A DNA stretch of 64,000 nt from Amycolatopsis sulphurea. GTDB lineage: Bacteria > Actinomycetota > Actinomycetes > Mycobacteriales > Pseudonocardiaceae. A program made the position numbers and the translations under genes. Positions 40,934 through 50,112 of this stretch are shown one piece after another (within the stretch, counting starts at the first letter, position 1; every line of letters starts with the position of its first letter). The stretch is from assembly GCF_002564045.1 (NCBI RefSeq), contig NZ_PDJK01000002.1, positions 4,154,001-4,218,000 on the forward strand, read 5' to 3'. Below the pieces are notes generated by a model. The model worked only from the letters and a program-made list of their open reading frames with translations, ran no database searches and was not told where the DNA came from.

Positions 40934-42628
40934 TCAGGCCCTTCTCTTGTCGAACGCGTCCAGTGCGGCGCCTGCGGTGTCGAAGTAGCTGTCCGCGCCG
41001 ATCGTCCGGGTCAGTCCGTACCGGTCGAGTTGCTCGCGGACCTCGGGCAGGACGCCGGAAAGTACGAGGCGGCTGCCGTGTGTGTGCAGGCGTCTGGCGA
41101 CCGCGGCCAGGACGTCGGCCGAGGTGTAGTCGACGTCGCCGACGGCGACGCAGTCGAGGCAGAACCAGCGCACGGTGGGGCTGTTGGTGAGCAGGGTGGT
41201 GACGTCGGTGCTCAAGCGCATGGCGTTGGCGAAATACATGCTGCTGCCGAAGCGGTAGACAATGATGCCTTCGGCCGTTCGGCGGCCGGGCGTGACCGGC
41301 TCGGGTTGCCAGTGGCCGGCCGGTGATTTGATCAGAACACCGCTGTGCGGGTGGTAGCTGTGCCGCAGGTGGTCGACGACGGACACGATGATCGCCAGCA
41401 CGACGCCCTGCTCGACGCCGGTGAACACGACGGCGGCCGCGGTCAGCAGTGCCACGACGAATTCCGCGCGCCGAACCCGGAAGATGCGCCGCAGCCCGGC
41501 GATGTCGACCAGGTCGATGCCGATCAGGAACACCACGGTGGCCAGTGCCGCGAGTGGCAGTGCGCCCAGCGGGCCGGTCAGCAGGACCAGCACCACGACG
41601 GTGACCACGCCGGCAGCCAGGGGAGCGATCTGGCTGCGGCCGCCCGCGCCGTCCACGATCTGCGTTTTGGTGGGGCTGCCGTTGACGACGAACGTGCCGG
41701 TGAACGCCGCGCCCACATTCGCGGTGCCGAGGCCGACGAGGTCGGCGTCCTCGTCGGCGGTTTCCCCATAGCGGGCGGCGTAGGCGCGCGAGGTCGCGGA
41801 ACTCTGGGCGAGGATCACCACGAACATCGACACCGCGGTGCCGAGCGAGGCAGACATCTCGGACAGGTCGAAGGTGGGCAGCGCGATGTGCGGCATGCCC
41901 TGCGGAACCGACCCCAGCACGCTGACCCCGTGGGCGGAGAGGTCGACAACCTTGCTGACCACGATCGCGCCGACGACGGCGATCAACCCGCCGGGCACTC
42001 TCTTGGCCACGAGGCGGACCCCGACGACTACGACCACCACTGCCGCGGACACCAACGCGGTCGTGACGTTGATGTGGCCGAGCGCGCGAACGAGGTTGAT
42101 CAGCTTCGGCACGGTCTGGCCGCCCTCGGCGTGCACACCGAGCATGTCGGGCAGCTGCCCCGCCGCGACCTGGATGCCGACGCCGGTGAGGAAGCCGATC
42201 AGAACCGTGCGGGACAGGAAATTGGCCAGGAAACCGAGCCGGATCAGCCGGGCCAGCAGCAGCATCGCGCCGACCAGCAACGCGGCCGTGCCGGCGAGCC
42301 GGACGTAGGCCGCCGAAGCGGGGGCGGCCGAACCGGCCAGGCCGGCGGCGAGGATCGCCGCGGTCGCCGAGTCCGCGCCGACCACCAGGTGCCGCGACGC
42401 GCCGAACACCGCGAACAGCACCACCGGCGCGAGCATCGTGTACAGCCCGGTGACCGGCGGCATCCCGGCGATCTTGGCGTAACCCATCACTTCCGGGATG
42501 GCCAGCGCAGCCAGCGTGACACCCGCCAGCGCGTCGGAACCCAGGGCACGCCGCCCGATCGGCAAGACACCGGCCAGCACCGGGATTCGCCGGGCCGGAC
42601 TCGGCGCCGGCGAGTCCTGATGGGTCAT
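40934..42628 (-). CDS. SulP-family anion transporter with STAS domain
   Basis: 564 residues from ATG 42628. The membrane part (about residues 25-430, ten or more hydrophobic segments) begins LAGVTLAALAIPEVMGYAKIAGMPPVTGLYTMLAPVVLFAVFGASRHLVVGADSAT, the hallmark of SulP transporters. The C-terminal STAS domain spans about residues 450-560 (GIIVYRFGSSMYFANAMRL, RWFCLDCVAVGDVDYTSADVL). Family members carry sulfate, bicarbonate or other anions. Substrate not predictable. It is co-transcribed with the small gene at 40547. Confidence 0.93.
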   Translation of the reverse strand: MTHQDSPAPSPARRIPVLAGVLPIGRRALGSDALAGVTLAALAIPEVMGYAKIAGMPPVTGLYTMLAPVVLFAVFGASRHLVVGADSATAAILAAGLAGSAAPASAAYVRLAGTAALLVGAMLLLARLIRLGFLANFLSRTVLIGFLTGVGIQVAAGQLPDMLGVHAEGGQTVPKLINLVRALGHINVTTALVSAAVVVVVVGVRLVAKRVPGGLIAVVGAIVVSKVVDLSAHGVSVLGSVPQGMPHIALPTFDLSEMSASLGTAVSMFVVILAQSSATSRAYAARYGETADEDADLVGLGTANVGAAFTGTFVVNGSPTKTQIVDGAGGRSQIAPLAAGVVTVVVLVLLTGPLGALPLAALATVVFLIGIDLVDIAGLRRIFRVRRAEFVVALLTAAAVVFTGVEQGVVLAIIVSVVDHLRHSYHPHSGVLIKSPAGHWQPEPVTPGRRTAEGIIVYRFGSSMYFANAMRLSTDVTTLLTNSPTVRWFCLDCVAVGDVDYTSADVLAAVARRLHTHGSRLVLSGVLPEVREQLDRYGLTRTIGADSYFDTAGAALDAFDKRRA

Positions 42629-42754
42629 CCGAGCGATTGTCCCAGGTGGCCGGCGCCAACGCAGCTTCTCGCCGCGATGGGGTGGCCGGCTGGTATGCCG
42701 GCTTGGCGTGAAGACGGTAACGACAACAGCCGGTGATTCGCCACGCTCGATGGT

Positions 42755-44344
42755 CTATTTCCGGATCGCGTGGGTGGCAAGGCGAAAGCGCTGGATCTTG
42801 CCCACCGCGGTTCGCGGGAGCTCGTCGACGATGTGGATCTCACGCGGGCGCCTCGGACCGGAAAGGTGCTGCTCACACCACCGCATCAGATCATCCGGCA
42901 GGCTGGACGGCGCGGCGGCCGTCGGGACTACGAAAGCCACGGGCACCTCGTCGCGTACCGGGTCCGGCATGCCGACGACCGCGGCGTCCAGGACGTCGTG
43001 ATGGTCGACGAGCATCGATTCCAGTTCGACGACGGATACGTTCTCGCCGGCGACTTTGAGCATGTCGCCGCTGCGGCCGACGAACACCACCTCGCCGTGC
43101 GCATCGAGGCGTGCCAGATCTCCGGTCCGCAGCCAGGTGAACCCGCTGTCGTCCGGCTCCTGCAGGGCGGCGGCGGTCGCGGTGGGATTGTCGCGGTACC
43201 CGGCGAACAGGGACAGCCCCGGAAACCCGCCGACCTGGATTTCGCCGATCTCGCCGGGGGTGACCGGCTCGCCGCTGTCCGGGTCGCGGAGGCGGACGTG
43301 ACAGCCCAGCGTCGGCGTTCCCAACGTCATTTTCGTCAGGTTCAGTCGCCGGCTCATGAGTACCGCCGGGGCGGTCTCGGTCATTCCGTAGATCTGCCGG
43401 GGCCGGCAGCGGACGAGGGCGGCGAACCGTTCGAACTCGTCATCGGTGAGGTTCTGGGAGAACCACACGTTCTCCAGCGGCAGCGATAAAGGCGTCGGTT
43501 CCGCGCGGGCCAGAATCATCCGGATCGGTGCCGCGAACAGGGATACGTGCGTGGCTCGCGACTGCTCGGCCTGGTCCAGGAACCGTGATGCCGAGAACGA
43601 GCCGACGAGGACCACGGTCGCGCCCACCGAGATGGCCGCGGAAATCGAGTAGTACTGGGCGTTGGCATGGAAGAGCGGGAGTACGACGAGAAAACGCGAC
43701 CCGGCCCGGAGACCGGAGGCGGCTGCCATCACATCGCCGGCGAAGGCGTAGTTGGCCTGGGTCAGCTCCACGATCTTGGGTGCCGAGGTCGTGCCCGACG
43801 TGAACATCAGCGCCAGTTTGTCCAGTGGCGCTACCGATACGGGTTGCGGATCGATGCCCTCGGAAGTGCGCAGCGGGGCCAGGGTTCCGTCGTCCGGTTC
43901 GACGATGACGACGGGTGCCGCGGATTCCGAGGCGCGGTAAGCGGGGGCCTGCGCGGTACCGCAGACCGCGAGTGCGGGTTTCACGCGAGCCGCCTGTTTC
44001 GCCAATTCGGCGGCGGTATTGCGCGGGTCGCACGGGAGGATGACCCAGCCGCCGCGGGCGGCCGCGAGCAGGATGGCGATGAACGCGGGGCAGTTGGGCA
44101 GGATCAGCTGGATACAGTCGCCCCGGCGGAGCCCGTACGTGGCGATCGCACGGCGGACCTGCTCGACCACGGTGTCGAATTCGCGGTAGGTCCACGCGAC
44201 CACCGCCCCGTCGGATGGTGCGTATTCGAGGAAGGTCGCGTCGGGCGCCGCCACCGTGGTGAGCGTCCATCGGTGGGCCAGGGTCGTCCAGTCTGCCAGC
44301 GATTCCACCACCGAAGTATCGAGGGCGGCCCGGCGCGGCGACAT
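42755..44344 (-). CDS. AMP-forming acyl-CoA ligase
   Basis: 529 residues from ATG 44344 (MSPRRAALDTSVVESLADW); an upstream ATG at 44400 in frame is less likely. ANL superfamily motifs: LALMFTSGTTSAPKIVELTQANY (P-loop-like), QIYGMTETAPAV, TWLRTGDLARLDAHGEVVFVGRSGDMLKVAGENVSVVELE, and PRTAVGKIQRF with the catalytic lysine. It activates a carboxylic acid as acyl-AMP and then forms the CoA thioester. It is divergent from the PucR-type regulator gene and probably belongs to the catabolic island to its right. Confidence 0.9.
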   Translation of the reverse strand: MSPRRAALDTSVVESLADWTTLAHRWTLTTVAAPDATFLEYAPSDGAVVAWTYREFDTVVEQVRRAIATYGLRRGDCIQLILPNCPAFIAILLAAARGGWVILPCDPRNTAAELAKQAARVKPALAVCGTAQAPAYRASESAAPVVIVEPDDGTLAPLRTSEGIDPQPVSVAPLDKLALMFTSGTTSAPKIVELTQANYAFAGDVMAAASGLRAGSRFLVVLPLFHANAQYYSISAAISVGATVVLVGSFSASRFLDQAEQSRATHVSLFAAPIRMILARAEPTPLSLPLENVWFSQNLTDDEFERFAALVRCRPRQIYGMTETAPAVLMSRRLNLTKMTLGTPTLGCHVRLRDPDSGEPVTPGEIGEIQVGGFPGLSLFAGYRDNPTATAAALQEPDDSGFTWLRTGDLARLDAHGEVVFVGRSGDMLKVAGENVSVVELESMLVDHHDVLDAAVVGMPDPVRDEVPVAFVVPTAAAPSSLPDDLMRWCEQHLSGPRRPREIHIVDELPRTAVGKIQRFRLATHAIRK

Positions 44345-44408
44345 GGCTCCGCGAGGTGAAAACCCGGGCTCTTGCTCGTACCGGAGAGACAACGGCATAC
44401 TCAGGCCG

Positions 44409-46079
44409 ATGAACCCCGACCCGCCGCTGGACATCCTGCGCACGCTGGTCGATCTCGGGACCGAATTGCAGGCCGAGGAGATCGACCTCCCGCGCGTGCT
44501 GGACCTGGCGACGCGCAACGCCGCACGGCTGCTGGGCACCGACATCGGGTGGCTTTCGCTGTTCAACGAAGCCACTTCCCGGATGCGCGTGGCCGTCAGC
44601 TACGGCGTCACCGGTGCCGACTTCGCCACCATGGAGATCGCGCACGACGAGGGCTTGGGCGGTGCCGCTCTCGAACGTCGCGGCCCCGTCGTCATTTCCG
44701 ACTACGCCTCATGGGCGTCGCCGGGACCGGTGCGCGACGCGATGCTTGCCGAAGGAGTCGCCTCGGTCGTCTGCGCGCCGATGCTGCGCGGCGGCAGCGT
44801 TGTCGGTGTGCTCTATGCCGCGAACCGCACACCGACGGACTTCACGCCCGCCGATGTCTCCATCGTCACGGCGCTGGCGGCTCAGGCGTCGGTCGCCATC
44901 GGCAATGGCCGCCTCTACAGCAGCCTCCTCGACAAGACCCGCACGCTCGAGGCCACCTTCGAGATTCACCGCGCGCTGGGCGAGGCGGCGATGTCCGACA
45001 TCGGCGTCGACCGGGTCGTGCGCGCGCTCGGCGAGCTCACCGGAAGGCGGCTGCTTCTCGAACAACGAGTCGTCCCGCCGTTCGAGATCCTCAGCGGGCC
45101 GGCCGATGACGGCGATGGCGAGACGGCAGTCACCGCAGTGGTTCCGGTCCGCAGGAACGAGGCAGACGTCGGCCGGATCACGGTGTTCGGTCACGCCCCG
45201 CTCAGCGAGCTCGAACAGAACGCGTTATCCCATGGGGCCACGGTGCTCGCCCTGGAGCTGATGAAGCACGAGGCCGCCCAGGACGTCGAATGGCGCCTGC
45301 GAGGGGAGCTGCTCGAACAGCTTCTCGAAACCGGCGACGCGCGCTCCGGCGAACTGGTGGCCCGGGCCAAGCGATTCGGGATCGATCTCGGCGGTTCGTG
45401 CGTGATCGTGGTCATCGAAGCGTCCGGACTCGAACCACCGGCGCTGCGCGCGCTCGTCCAGCGCGTGATCACCTCGCACGATGCCGGCGTCGACCGGCAC
45501 ACCACGCTGAGTGGGCAGCGCGGTGATCGCGGCGTTGTCGCGCTGATCGGCGACGGGCATGACCTCGACCGGTTCGTCCGCCTCCTCGTGCGGGCCGCGG
45601 GCGGCACTGTCGTCTGGATCGGGACCAGTGCGGGCCGGTCCACCGTCGCCGAGGGCTTTCGCGAGGCCGCGGCCTGCTCGCGGCTGGCGAGGCAGGCCAG
45701 TCATGATCAGGCGCGCGTGATCCACGGGTCGGCGTTGGGGCCGCTGCGATTCATGCTGGATATCCGGGACCTCACGAATGCGCGCTCGTTCGTCGAGGAC
45801 GTGCTCGGCGCGGTCGCGGCGCACGAAGACGCCGGGGGCGCGCAACTGCTCACCACGTTGCGTGCCTACATCGAGGAGGACGGCCACCATCAGCGCATCG
45901 CGCGCCGGTGCCACGTCCATGTCAGCACGGTGAAGTATCGCCTCGCCCGGATCGCCGACCTGCTCGGAAGGCCGCTTCAGCCCTGGGAAACGCGGTTCGA
46001 GATCACCCTCGCGTTCCGGCTGGCGGATCTTCTGCGAAGCCTTCCCGACGAACGGTCCGCCGGCCTTCCCCAGGATTGA
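44409..46079 (+). CDS. GAF-domain PucR/CdaR-type transcriptional regulator
   Basis: 556 residues from ATG 44409. The N-terminal GAF domain (about 15-170: LDLATRNAARLLGTDIGWLSLFNEATSRMRVAVSYGVTGADFATMEI) is a small-molecule sensor. The middle is a GGDEF-like/PucR linker, and the C-terminal helix-turn-helix (LLTTLRAYIEEDGHHQRIARRCHVHVSTVKYRLARIADLLG) is the PucR/CdaR signature. Such proteins often activate aromatic-catabolism genes. It diverges from the acyl-CoA ligase gene by 64 bases, so it likely controls that gene and perhaps the following island. Confidence 0.9.
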   Translation: MNPDPPLDILRTLVDLGTELQAEEIDLPRVLDLATRNAARLLGTDIGWLSLFNEATSRMRVAVSYGVTGADFATMEIAHDEGLGGAALERRGPVVISDYASWASPGPVRDAMLAEGVASVVCAPMLRGGSVVGVLYAANRTPTDFTPADVSIVTALAAQASVAIGNGRLYSSLLDKTRTLEATFEIHRALGEAAMSDIGVDRVVRALGELTGRRLLLEQRVVPPFEILSGPADDGDGETAVTAVVPVRRNEADVGRITVFGHAPLSELEQNALSHGATVLALELMKHEAAQDVEWRLRGELLEQLLETGDARSGELVARAKRFGIDLGGSCVIVVIEASGLEPPALRALVQRVITSHDAGVDRHTTLSGQRGDRGVVALIGDGHDLDRFVRLLVRAAGGTVVWIGTSAGRSTVAEGFREAAACSRLARQASHDQARVIHGSALGPLRFMLDIRDLTNARSFVEDVLGAVAAHEDAGGAQLLTTLRAYIEEDGHHQRIARRCHVHVSTVKYRLARIADLLGRPLQPWETRFEITLAFRLADLLRSLPDERSAGLPQD

Positions 46080-46339
46080 ACCGACCAGCGCGTGCGGCTC
46101 GGCTCCACAATCGACCCAGGTGTGCTGAGTGTGCCCGGCTGTGGGGACACGGATTCAGGGAACTCGGCGCCCCGCGCGATGTCCTCGATTGTAGCCAGGC
46201 GACGGCACGTGACCTGCTCGTCGATCACCTCGCGGATACCGCGGACGCGGCTGATGACGGCCCAGCGACACGCTCCGCATGCGCTCGTCGGGACCGTGGC
46301 CAAAGATGCGCTACCCGAGCGTCGGCGTGTGAGAACCGA

Positions 46340-47134
46340 TCATTTGGCGAGGAGCCCGGCGTCGACAGGCAGCGCCACTCCGGTGATGTAGCGCGCCTCC
46401 GCGGACAAGAGCCAGGCCACCGCGTGGGCGACGTCCTCGGGTTCGAGCCACGCGACGGGGAGCAGGTGGCGGTTCCGGTAGAATTCCCGCAGCGCGGCGA
46501 TTCCCTCCGGACCCCGCTTACCCGTCCGGCGCTCCGCGTGGTCGGGGTTGTTGACCATGGGAGTGTTCACCGACGTCGGGTGGACCGTGTTGACCCGGAT
46601 CGACCGCGGCCCCAGTTCGTGGGCAAGGGACCGCATCATCCCGACGACCGCGTGCTTGCTCACCACGTAACCCGCGTAGCCGCTCATCCCCGTCGCGCCC
46701 GCGATGGAACTGGTGAGCACGATCGCGCCCCCCTCGGGACGGAAATGCGGCAGGGCGGCGCGCACGGTGTTCCACGTCCCCGTCACGTTGACATCGAGGG
46801 ACTTCTGCCAGTCCTCGGACGCGAGGTCCTCGTTGGTTCCCGGTCGTAGCAATCCCGCGTTGGCGAAGACCCCGCCGATCGGGCCGAGCCGGTCGGCCAC
46901 GGCTGCCGTCGCCGCGGCCAGGTCGGCAGGCCGCCGCAGATCCGCCGCGGCGGCCACCGCCTGACCGCCCTCGGCCCGGATCGCCTCGGCGACGGGCTCC
47001 GCAAGGGCACGCCCGTCGCGGTCGGCCATGTCGAGGGCCGCGACCCTGGCGCCACGCGCGGCAAGGAGGCGGCAGACCGCGCTGCCGATCCCACCTGCGG
47101 CACCGGTGACCACGATCGTGCTGTCGAAGGTCAT
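46340..47134 (-). CDS. Mycofactocin-type short-chain dehydrogenase/reductase
   Basis: 264 residues from ATG 47134. Rossmann start TIVVTGAAGGIGSAVCRLL, ANAGLL, VLTSSIAG, YAGYVVSKHAVVGMMRSLAHELGPRSIRVNTVHPTSVNTPM, with active Tyr and Lys. The ending VAWLEPEDVAHAVAWLLSAEARYITGVALPVDAGLLAK is typical of mycofactocin-coupled SDRs. It may oxidise an alcohol intermediate of the catabolic route. It is first in the order 47134-46340 but is the last gene of the minus-strand run that begins with the enoyl-CoA hydratase at 48858. Confidence 0.88.
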   Translation of the reverse strand: MTFDSTIVVTGAAGGIGSAVCRLLAARGARVAALDMADRDGRALAEPVAEAIRAEGGQAVAAAADLRRPADLAAATAAVADRLGPIGGVFANAGLLRPGTNEDLASEDWQKSLDVNVTGTWNTVRAALPHFRPEGGAIVLTSSIAGATGMSGYAGYVVSKHAVVGMMRSLAHELGPRSIRVNTVHPTSVNTPMVNNPDHAERRTGKRGPEGIAALREFYRNRHLLPVAWLEPEDVAHAVAWLLSAEARYITGVALPVDAGLLAK

Positions 47135-47171
47135 GATCGTCTCCGGAAGTCGTGTGGTGGCGCCGGTTGTG

Positions 47172-48020
47172 TCACGTCAATGCGGGCGCGACGGCGACAA
47201 CCCGCCCGCCGACGCACCGGTTCGTCAGCGTGCCGACCCGTTCGATCGTCGTCTCGAGGACCTGGTCGGCGCCGAGGTATACGGGCGGAGTCATGCAGTG
47301 CCCGACCCCCGCGCAGGTGCCGGTGGCGACGATGTCGCCCGGTTCGAGGGTGATCCATTCGCTGATGTAGGCGAGGATCTGCGCCGGTGTGAAGATCTGA
47401 TCCGTCGTGCGGCCGTCCTGGCGAACCTCGCCGTCGACTCGGGTCGACAACGCGAGGTCCGGGTTCGGGTCGAGTTCGTCGACGGTGACGATCCAGGGCC
47501 CGACCGGCGTGGAGGCCTCGATGTTCTTGCCCGGGATCCATTGCGATTCGTGGACTTGGTAGTCGCGGGCGGAGACGTCGTTGACCACGGTGAACCCGCC
47601 GATGGCCCGGGCGGCCTGCTCCTCGTCGGCCTCCCGCAGGCGGCGTCCTACGACCACGCCCAGCTCGGCCTCCCAGTCGACCATTTTCGAGGTGTTCGGG
47701 AGCAGGACGTCGTCGGCAGGACCGATCAATGCGGACGGGTACTTCGAGAACACGATCGGATGCCGGGGCTTCGGCAGCTTCGCCTCCGCCATGTGGGTGT
47801 AGTAGTTGAGTCCGATGCAGAAGAACTTGGCGTCGTTGTCGATCGGCGCCAGCAACTCCGCGGACCCGGCCGGGATCCGTGCGCCGAGGGGCAGATCCTG
47901 TCCCGACGCGACGAGCGACAAAGCAGAGGCGATACTTTCGGTCTCGAGCAAGCGGATCCGGTCGTCCTCGACAAGCGCCGGCGTGGCGCGGCCCTCGAAC
48001 TTCACCCGGGCGAGCTTCAT
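47172..48020 (-). CDS. Fumarylacetoacetate hydrolase-family protein 1
   Basis: 282 residues from ATG 48020 (MKLARVKFEGRATPAL). FAH fold with metal-binding and active residues in FFCIGLNYYTHMAEAK, MVDWEAELGVVVGRRL (E-x-E-L), FTVVNDVSARDYQ and PGDIVATGTCAGVG. FAH proteins hydrolyse C-C bonds of beta-diketo acids, decarboxylate, or isomerise in meta-cleavage routes. It is one of three intact FAH genes in this island, so successive or alternative ring-fission products may be handled. Confidence 0.88.
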   Translation of the reverse strand: MKLARVKFEGRATPALVEDDRIRLLETESIASALSLVASGQDLPLGARIPAGSAELLAPIDNDAKFFCIGLNYYTHMAEAKLPKPRHPIVFSKYPSALIGPADDVLLPNTSKMVDWEAELGVVVGRRLREADEEQAARAIGGFTVVNDVSARDYQVHESQWIPGKNIEASTPVGPWIVTVDELDPNPDLALSTRVDGEVRQDGRTTDQIFTPAQILAYISEWITLEPGDIVATGTCAGVGHCMTPPVYLGADQVLETTIERVGTLTNRCVGGRVVAVAPALT

Positions 48021-48066
48021 GACATTCACACCTTTCCGAAATCAGAAACGGGCATACGACGGGTGG

Positions 48067-48858
48067 CTAGTACATGTCGGCGTTCGCCACGCCGGGAAAT
48101 TCGGGCTCGATGTGCTTCAGCACGGCGGCGACGCCGGCCTGAGCGTCCGGCATCGTCCGGCTGAACGCCTCGGCATACAGCGAATGCTCGAAGATCGCGA
48201 TGTTGTGGTGGTACCAGCCGTTGACGGCGGCCTTGGTCGCCTGAAGCGCGAACTGCGGGCCGCGGGCCAGTTTTGCGGCGATGCCTTCTGCGATCGGCAT
48301 CAGGTCGTCGTGGGGCACGCACCGCGCGACCAGTCCCATGTCGGCGGCCTCCTGGCCGGTGATGTGCTCACAGAGCAGAAGGTTGTACTTGGCCTTGGCC
48401 ATGCCGATCGACATCGGCCAGATGAGTGCGGCGTGGTCGCCCGCCGCCATACCTATCTTGATGTGGCCATCGATCAGCACGGCGCGCTCGCTGGCAAGGG
48501 TGATGTCCGCGCACAGCGCGACCGCCAGTCCGCCGCCGACCGCGACGCCGTTGATCGCGGAGATGATCGGCTTGCGACAGGCGAGCATGTTCCGGACGAT
48601 GGCGCGGCCGTCTCGCGTGTCCACCTCGAGCGGCCCGTTTCCCGCCGCCATGTCTCCACCGGCGCAGAACGCCCGGCCCGCGCCCGTGATGATCGCGACG
48701 TTCATGTCGGGATCGGCGTCGAAGTCCTTCCAGATCCGGCCTTGCTCACCGTGTCCCTGTTCGCCGGACGCATTGAGCTTGTCCGGCCGGTTCATGGTGA
48801 TGCGCAGGATCCGATCGTCACCCGGCTCAACTTTGAGGAATTCGTAGTCGTCATACAT
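48067..48858 (-). CDS. Enoyl-CoA hydratase/isomerase-family protein
   Basis: 263 residues from ATG 48858, with GGAGAGACTT upstream. Crotonase signature: RITMNRPDKLNA, AIITGAGRAFCAGGDMAAG (oxyanion hole) and KPIISAINGVAVGGGLAVALCADITLASERA. The second acidic catalytic residue of hydratases is not clear in GMAAGDHAALIWPMSIGMAKA, so an isomerase or hydrolase role is possible. It may act on the CoA ester formed by the ligase at 42755. Confidence 0.88.
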   Translation of the reverse strand: MYDDYEFLKVEPGDDRILRITMNRPDKLNASGEQGHGEQGRIWKDFDADPDMNVAIITGAGRAFCAGGDMAAGNGPLEVDTRDGRAIVRNMLACRKPIISAINGVAVGGGLAVALCADITLASERAVLIDGHIKIGMAAGDHAALIWPMSIGMAKAKYNLLLCEHITGQEAADMGLVARCVPHDDLMPIAEGIAAKLARGPQFALQATKAAVNGWYHHNIAIFEHSLYAEAFSRTMPDAQAGVAAVLKHIEPEFPGVANADMY

Positions 48859-49127
48859 CTCAAGTCTCTCCTTGGAGATTGTGCGCCGGGTGATCAGCGA
48901 CGCCGAAGTATTCCTATGTGCGAGAATCGCCTGATCACGTGCGGTGCACCGCCGAAAAGCGGCTCGAGCATGCCGGTGTGTCCGGCTTTGCCGGGTTACC
49001 AGGTGCAGGGTGCCGAATTCCGGAGTTCGCAGGGGTTTCCGAGGCGGGGGTCGATGCGTATGCCGCCGGTAGCGGTGGTGCGCCGAGCGAAATGCGTTAC
49101 TCCGCTATCCGGTGCGGGGTGTGCCGA

Positions 49128-49826
49128 TCAGTCGCAGCAGGGCACTGCCGGAGCCGATTGACCATATTCCTTTGCCAGCAACATTTGCGTGGTGAATGCG
49201 ATGTGGTCGCGCAGCAGTTCGGCGCCGCGCTCCACGTCTCTTCCGACGGCTGCGTCGGCGAGGGCCTGGTGCTCGGCGGCCGGGTTGCGGCCGTTCACTG
49301 CGTTCAAGGGCGTCGCCCAGCGCCGGTACAGCTCGGCCTCCGCGCGCAAACCCTGCGCCATTTCGACGAGACGCCGGTTGCCGCACCCGGCGAGCAACGC
49401 GGCATGGAACGCCTCGTGCGCGAGGTACCAGCCGTCGTCGCGGACCTCCCCGGCGGTTCGAGGTTCGCGACGAGCCAGCAGATGGTGGGTCGCCACCACC
49501 TCGGCCTCCCAGTGGTCGTCGCCGAACAGCATCGCCTGCCGGAACGTGAGACTCTCGAGTTCGACCCGGGCCGCTGTCAGGTCGGTCAGCTCCTCCGCGG
49601 ACAGGGACGCCACGGCGTAGCCCTGGTGTGCCTGGAGCGTCACCAGCCTCTCGCCCGTGAGCTTCGTGAGCGCCTCGCGGGCCGGACCCACGCTCGTGCC
49701 GTACTCCGCGCACAGCTCGGGAAACTTCAGCCGCTGCCCAGGCTTCAAGCGCGCCATGAAGATGTCCGCCCGAAGCCGCTCGTACAGCTCGTCCGCCCGA
49801 GTGCCGGACTTACCCTGCTTGGCCAT
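49128..49826 (-). CDS. GntR-family (FCD type) transcriptional regulator
   Basis: 232 residues from ATG 49826. N-terminal winged helix (ADELYERLRADIFMARLKPGQRLKFPELCAEYGTSVGPAREALTKLTGERLVTLQAHQGYAV) and C-terminal FCD ligand domain (HHLLA, AHEAFHAALLAGCGNRRL, HQALADAAVGRDVERGAELLRDHI with the metal-type His residues). It diverges from the plus-strand catabolic operon. A symmetric box lies 35 bases upstream of its start, over the promoter of that operon, so it is likely a repressor released by a pathway acid. Confidence 0.9.
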   Translation of the reverse strand: MAKQGKSGTRADELYERLRADIFMARLKPGQRLKFPELCAEYGTSVGPAREALTKLTGERLVTLQAHQGYAVASLSAEELTDLTAARVELESLTFRQAMLFGDDHWEAEVVATHHLLARREPRTAGEVRDDGWYLAHEAFHAALLAGCGNRRLVEMAQGLRAEAELYRRWATPLNAVNGRNPAAEHQALADAAVGRDVERGAELLRDHIAFTTQMLLAKEYGQSAPAVPCCD

Positions 49827-49860
49827 AGTCGAAACGCTACCTGATCAGACAATCTCAGCG

Positions 49861-49876
49861 CAACTTTTTAAAGTTG
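49861..49876. promoter_or_regulatory. Candidate operator of the GntR regulator
   Basis: CAACTTTTTAAAGTTG is an inverted repeat with perfect 7-base arms around TT. It stands in the 569-bp space between the divergent GntR gene and the first intact plus-strand gene, three bases before a TTGACA box. Binding here would block that promoter and could autoregulate the GntR gene. The role is inferred from symmetry and position. Confidence 0.6.
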
Positions 49877-49878
49877 GC

Positions 49879-49907
49879 TTGACACGAGAAAGTGGGGCGC
49901 GCAGGAT
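49879..49907 (+). promoter_or_regulatory. Sigma-70-type promoter of the plus-strand catabolic operon
   Basis: TTGACA (49879-49884), then exactly 17 bases, then CAGGAT (49902-49907), which fits the weak -10 TANNNT form of actinomycetes in five positions including the final AT. It is directly beside the symmetric box 49861-49876. It would drive the small remnant frames and the FAH gene at 50395 onward. Confidence 0.5.
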
Positions 49908-49983
49908 GCGTGGCAGATGGGGCGTTGCCGGCCTCGTGCCGGTCCGCATCGCCACTGGCGGCAAGCTTCAATGAGGAGGCGAG

Positions 49984-50109
49984 TTGACGCAGTTGCAGAA
50001 CCCCTGGATCAGCGGCGGGCCGGGATTCCCCACCGTCCGCAGGCGCATCCAGCAGGAGAATCCGGACCGGGTACGACGCCTGATCGCGTCTCCGGCGATC
50101 CGGAACTGA
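49984..50109 (+). pseudogene. Short relic frame with a good ribosome site
   Basis: 41 residues from TTG 49984 with GAGGAGGCGAG just before it, ending at TGA 50107. The peptide (TQLQNPWISGGPGFPTVRRR) matches nothing I recognise. Because a strong ribosome site is present but the frame is short and the next frame is a clear fragment, it is probably the beginning of a gene whose body was deleted, perhaps the SnoaL-like gene whose end follows. Confidence 0.35.
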
Positions 50110-50112
50110 CTT

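Noticed and set aside
41345..42736. 463-residue plus-strand frame opposite the SulP transporter gene
   Set aside because: His, Asp and Gln-rich shadow of a membrane protein gene; no ribosome site or family pattern.
46080..46339. Possible gene between the PucR-type regulator and the mycofactocin-type dehydrogenase
   Set aside because: Frames on both strands are arginine-rich and lack ribosome sites or recognisable motifs; treated as intergenic.
48859..49127. Short frames between the enoyl-CoA hydratase and GntR genes
   Set aside because: No conserved motif or start signal; probably non-coding, though an old relic cannot be excluded.
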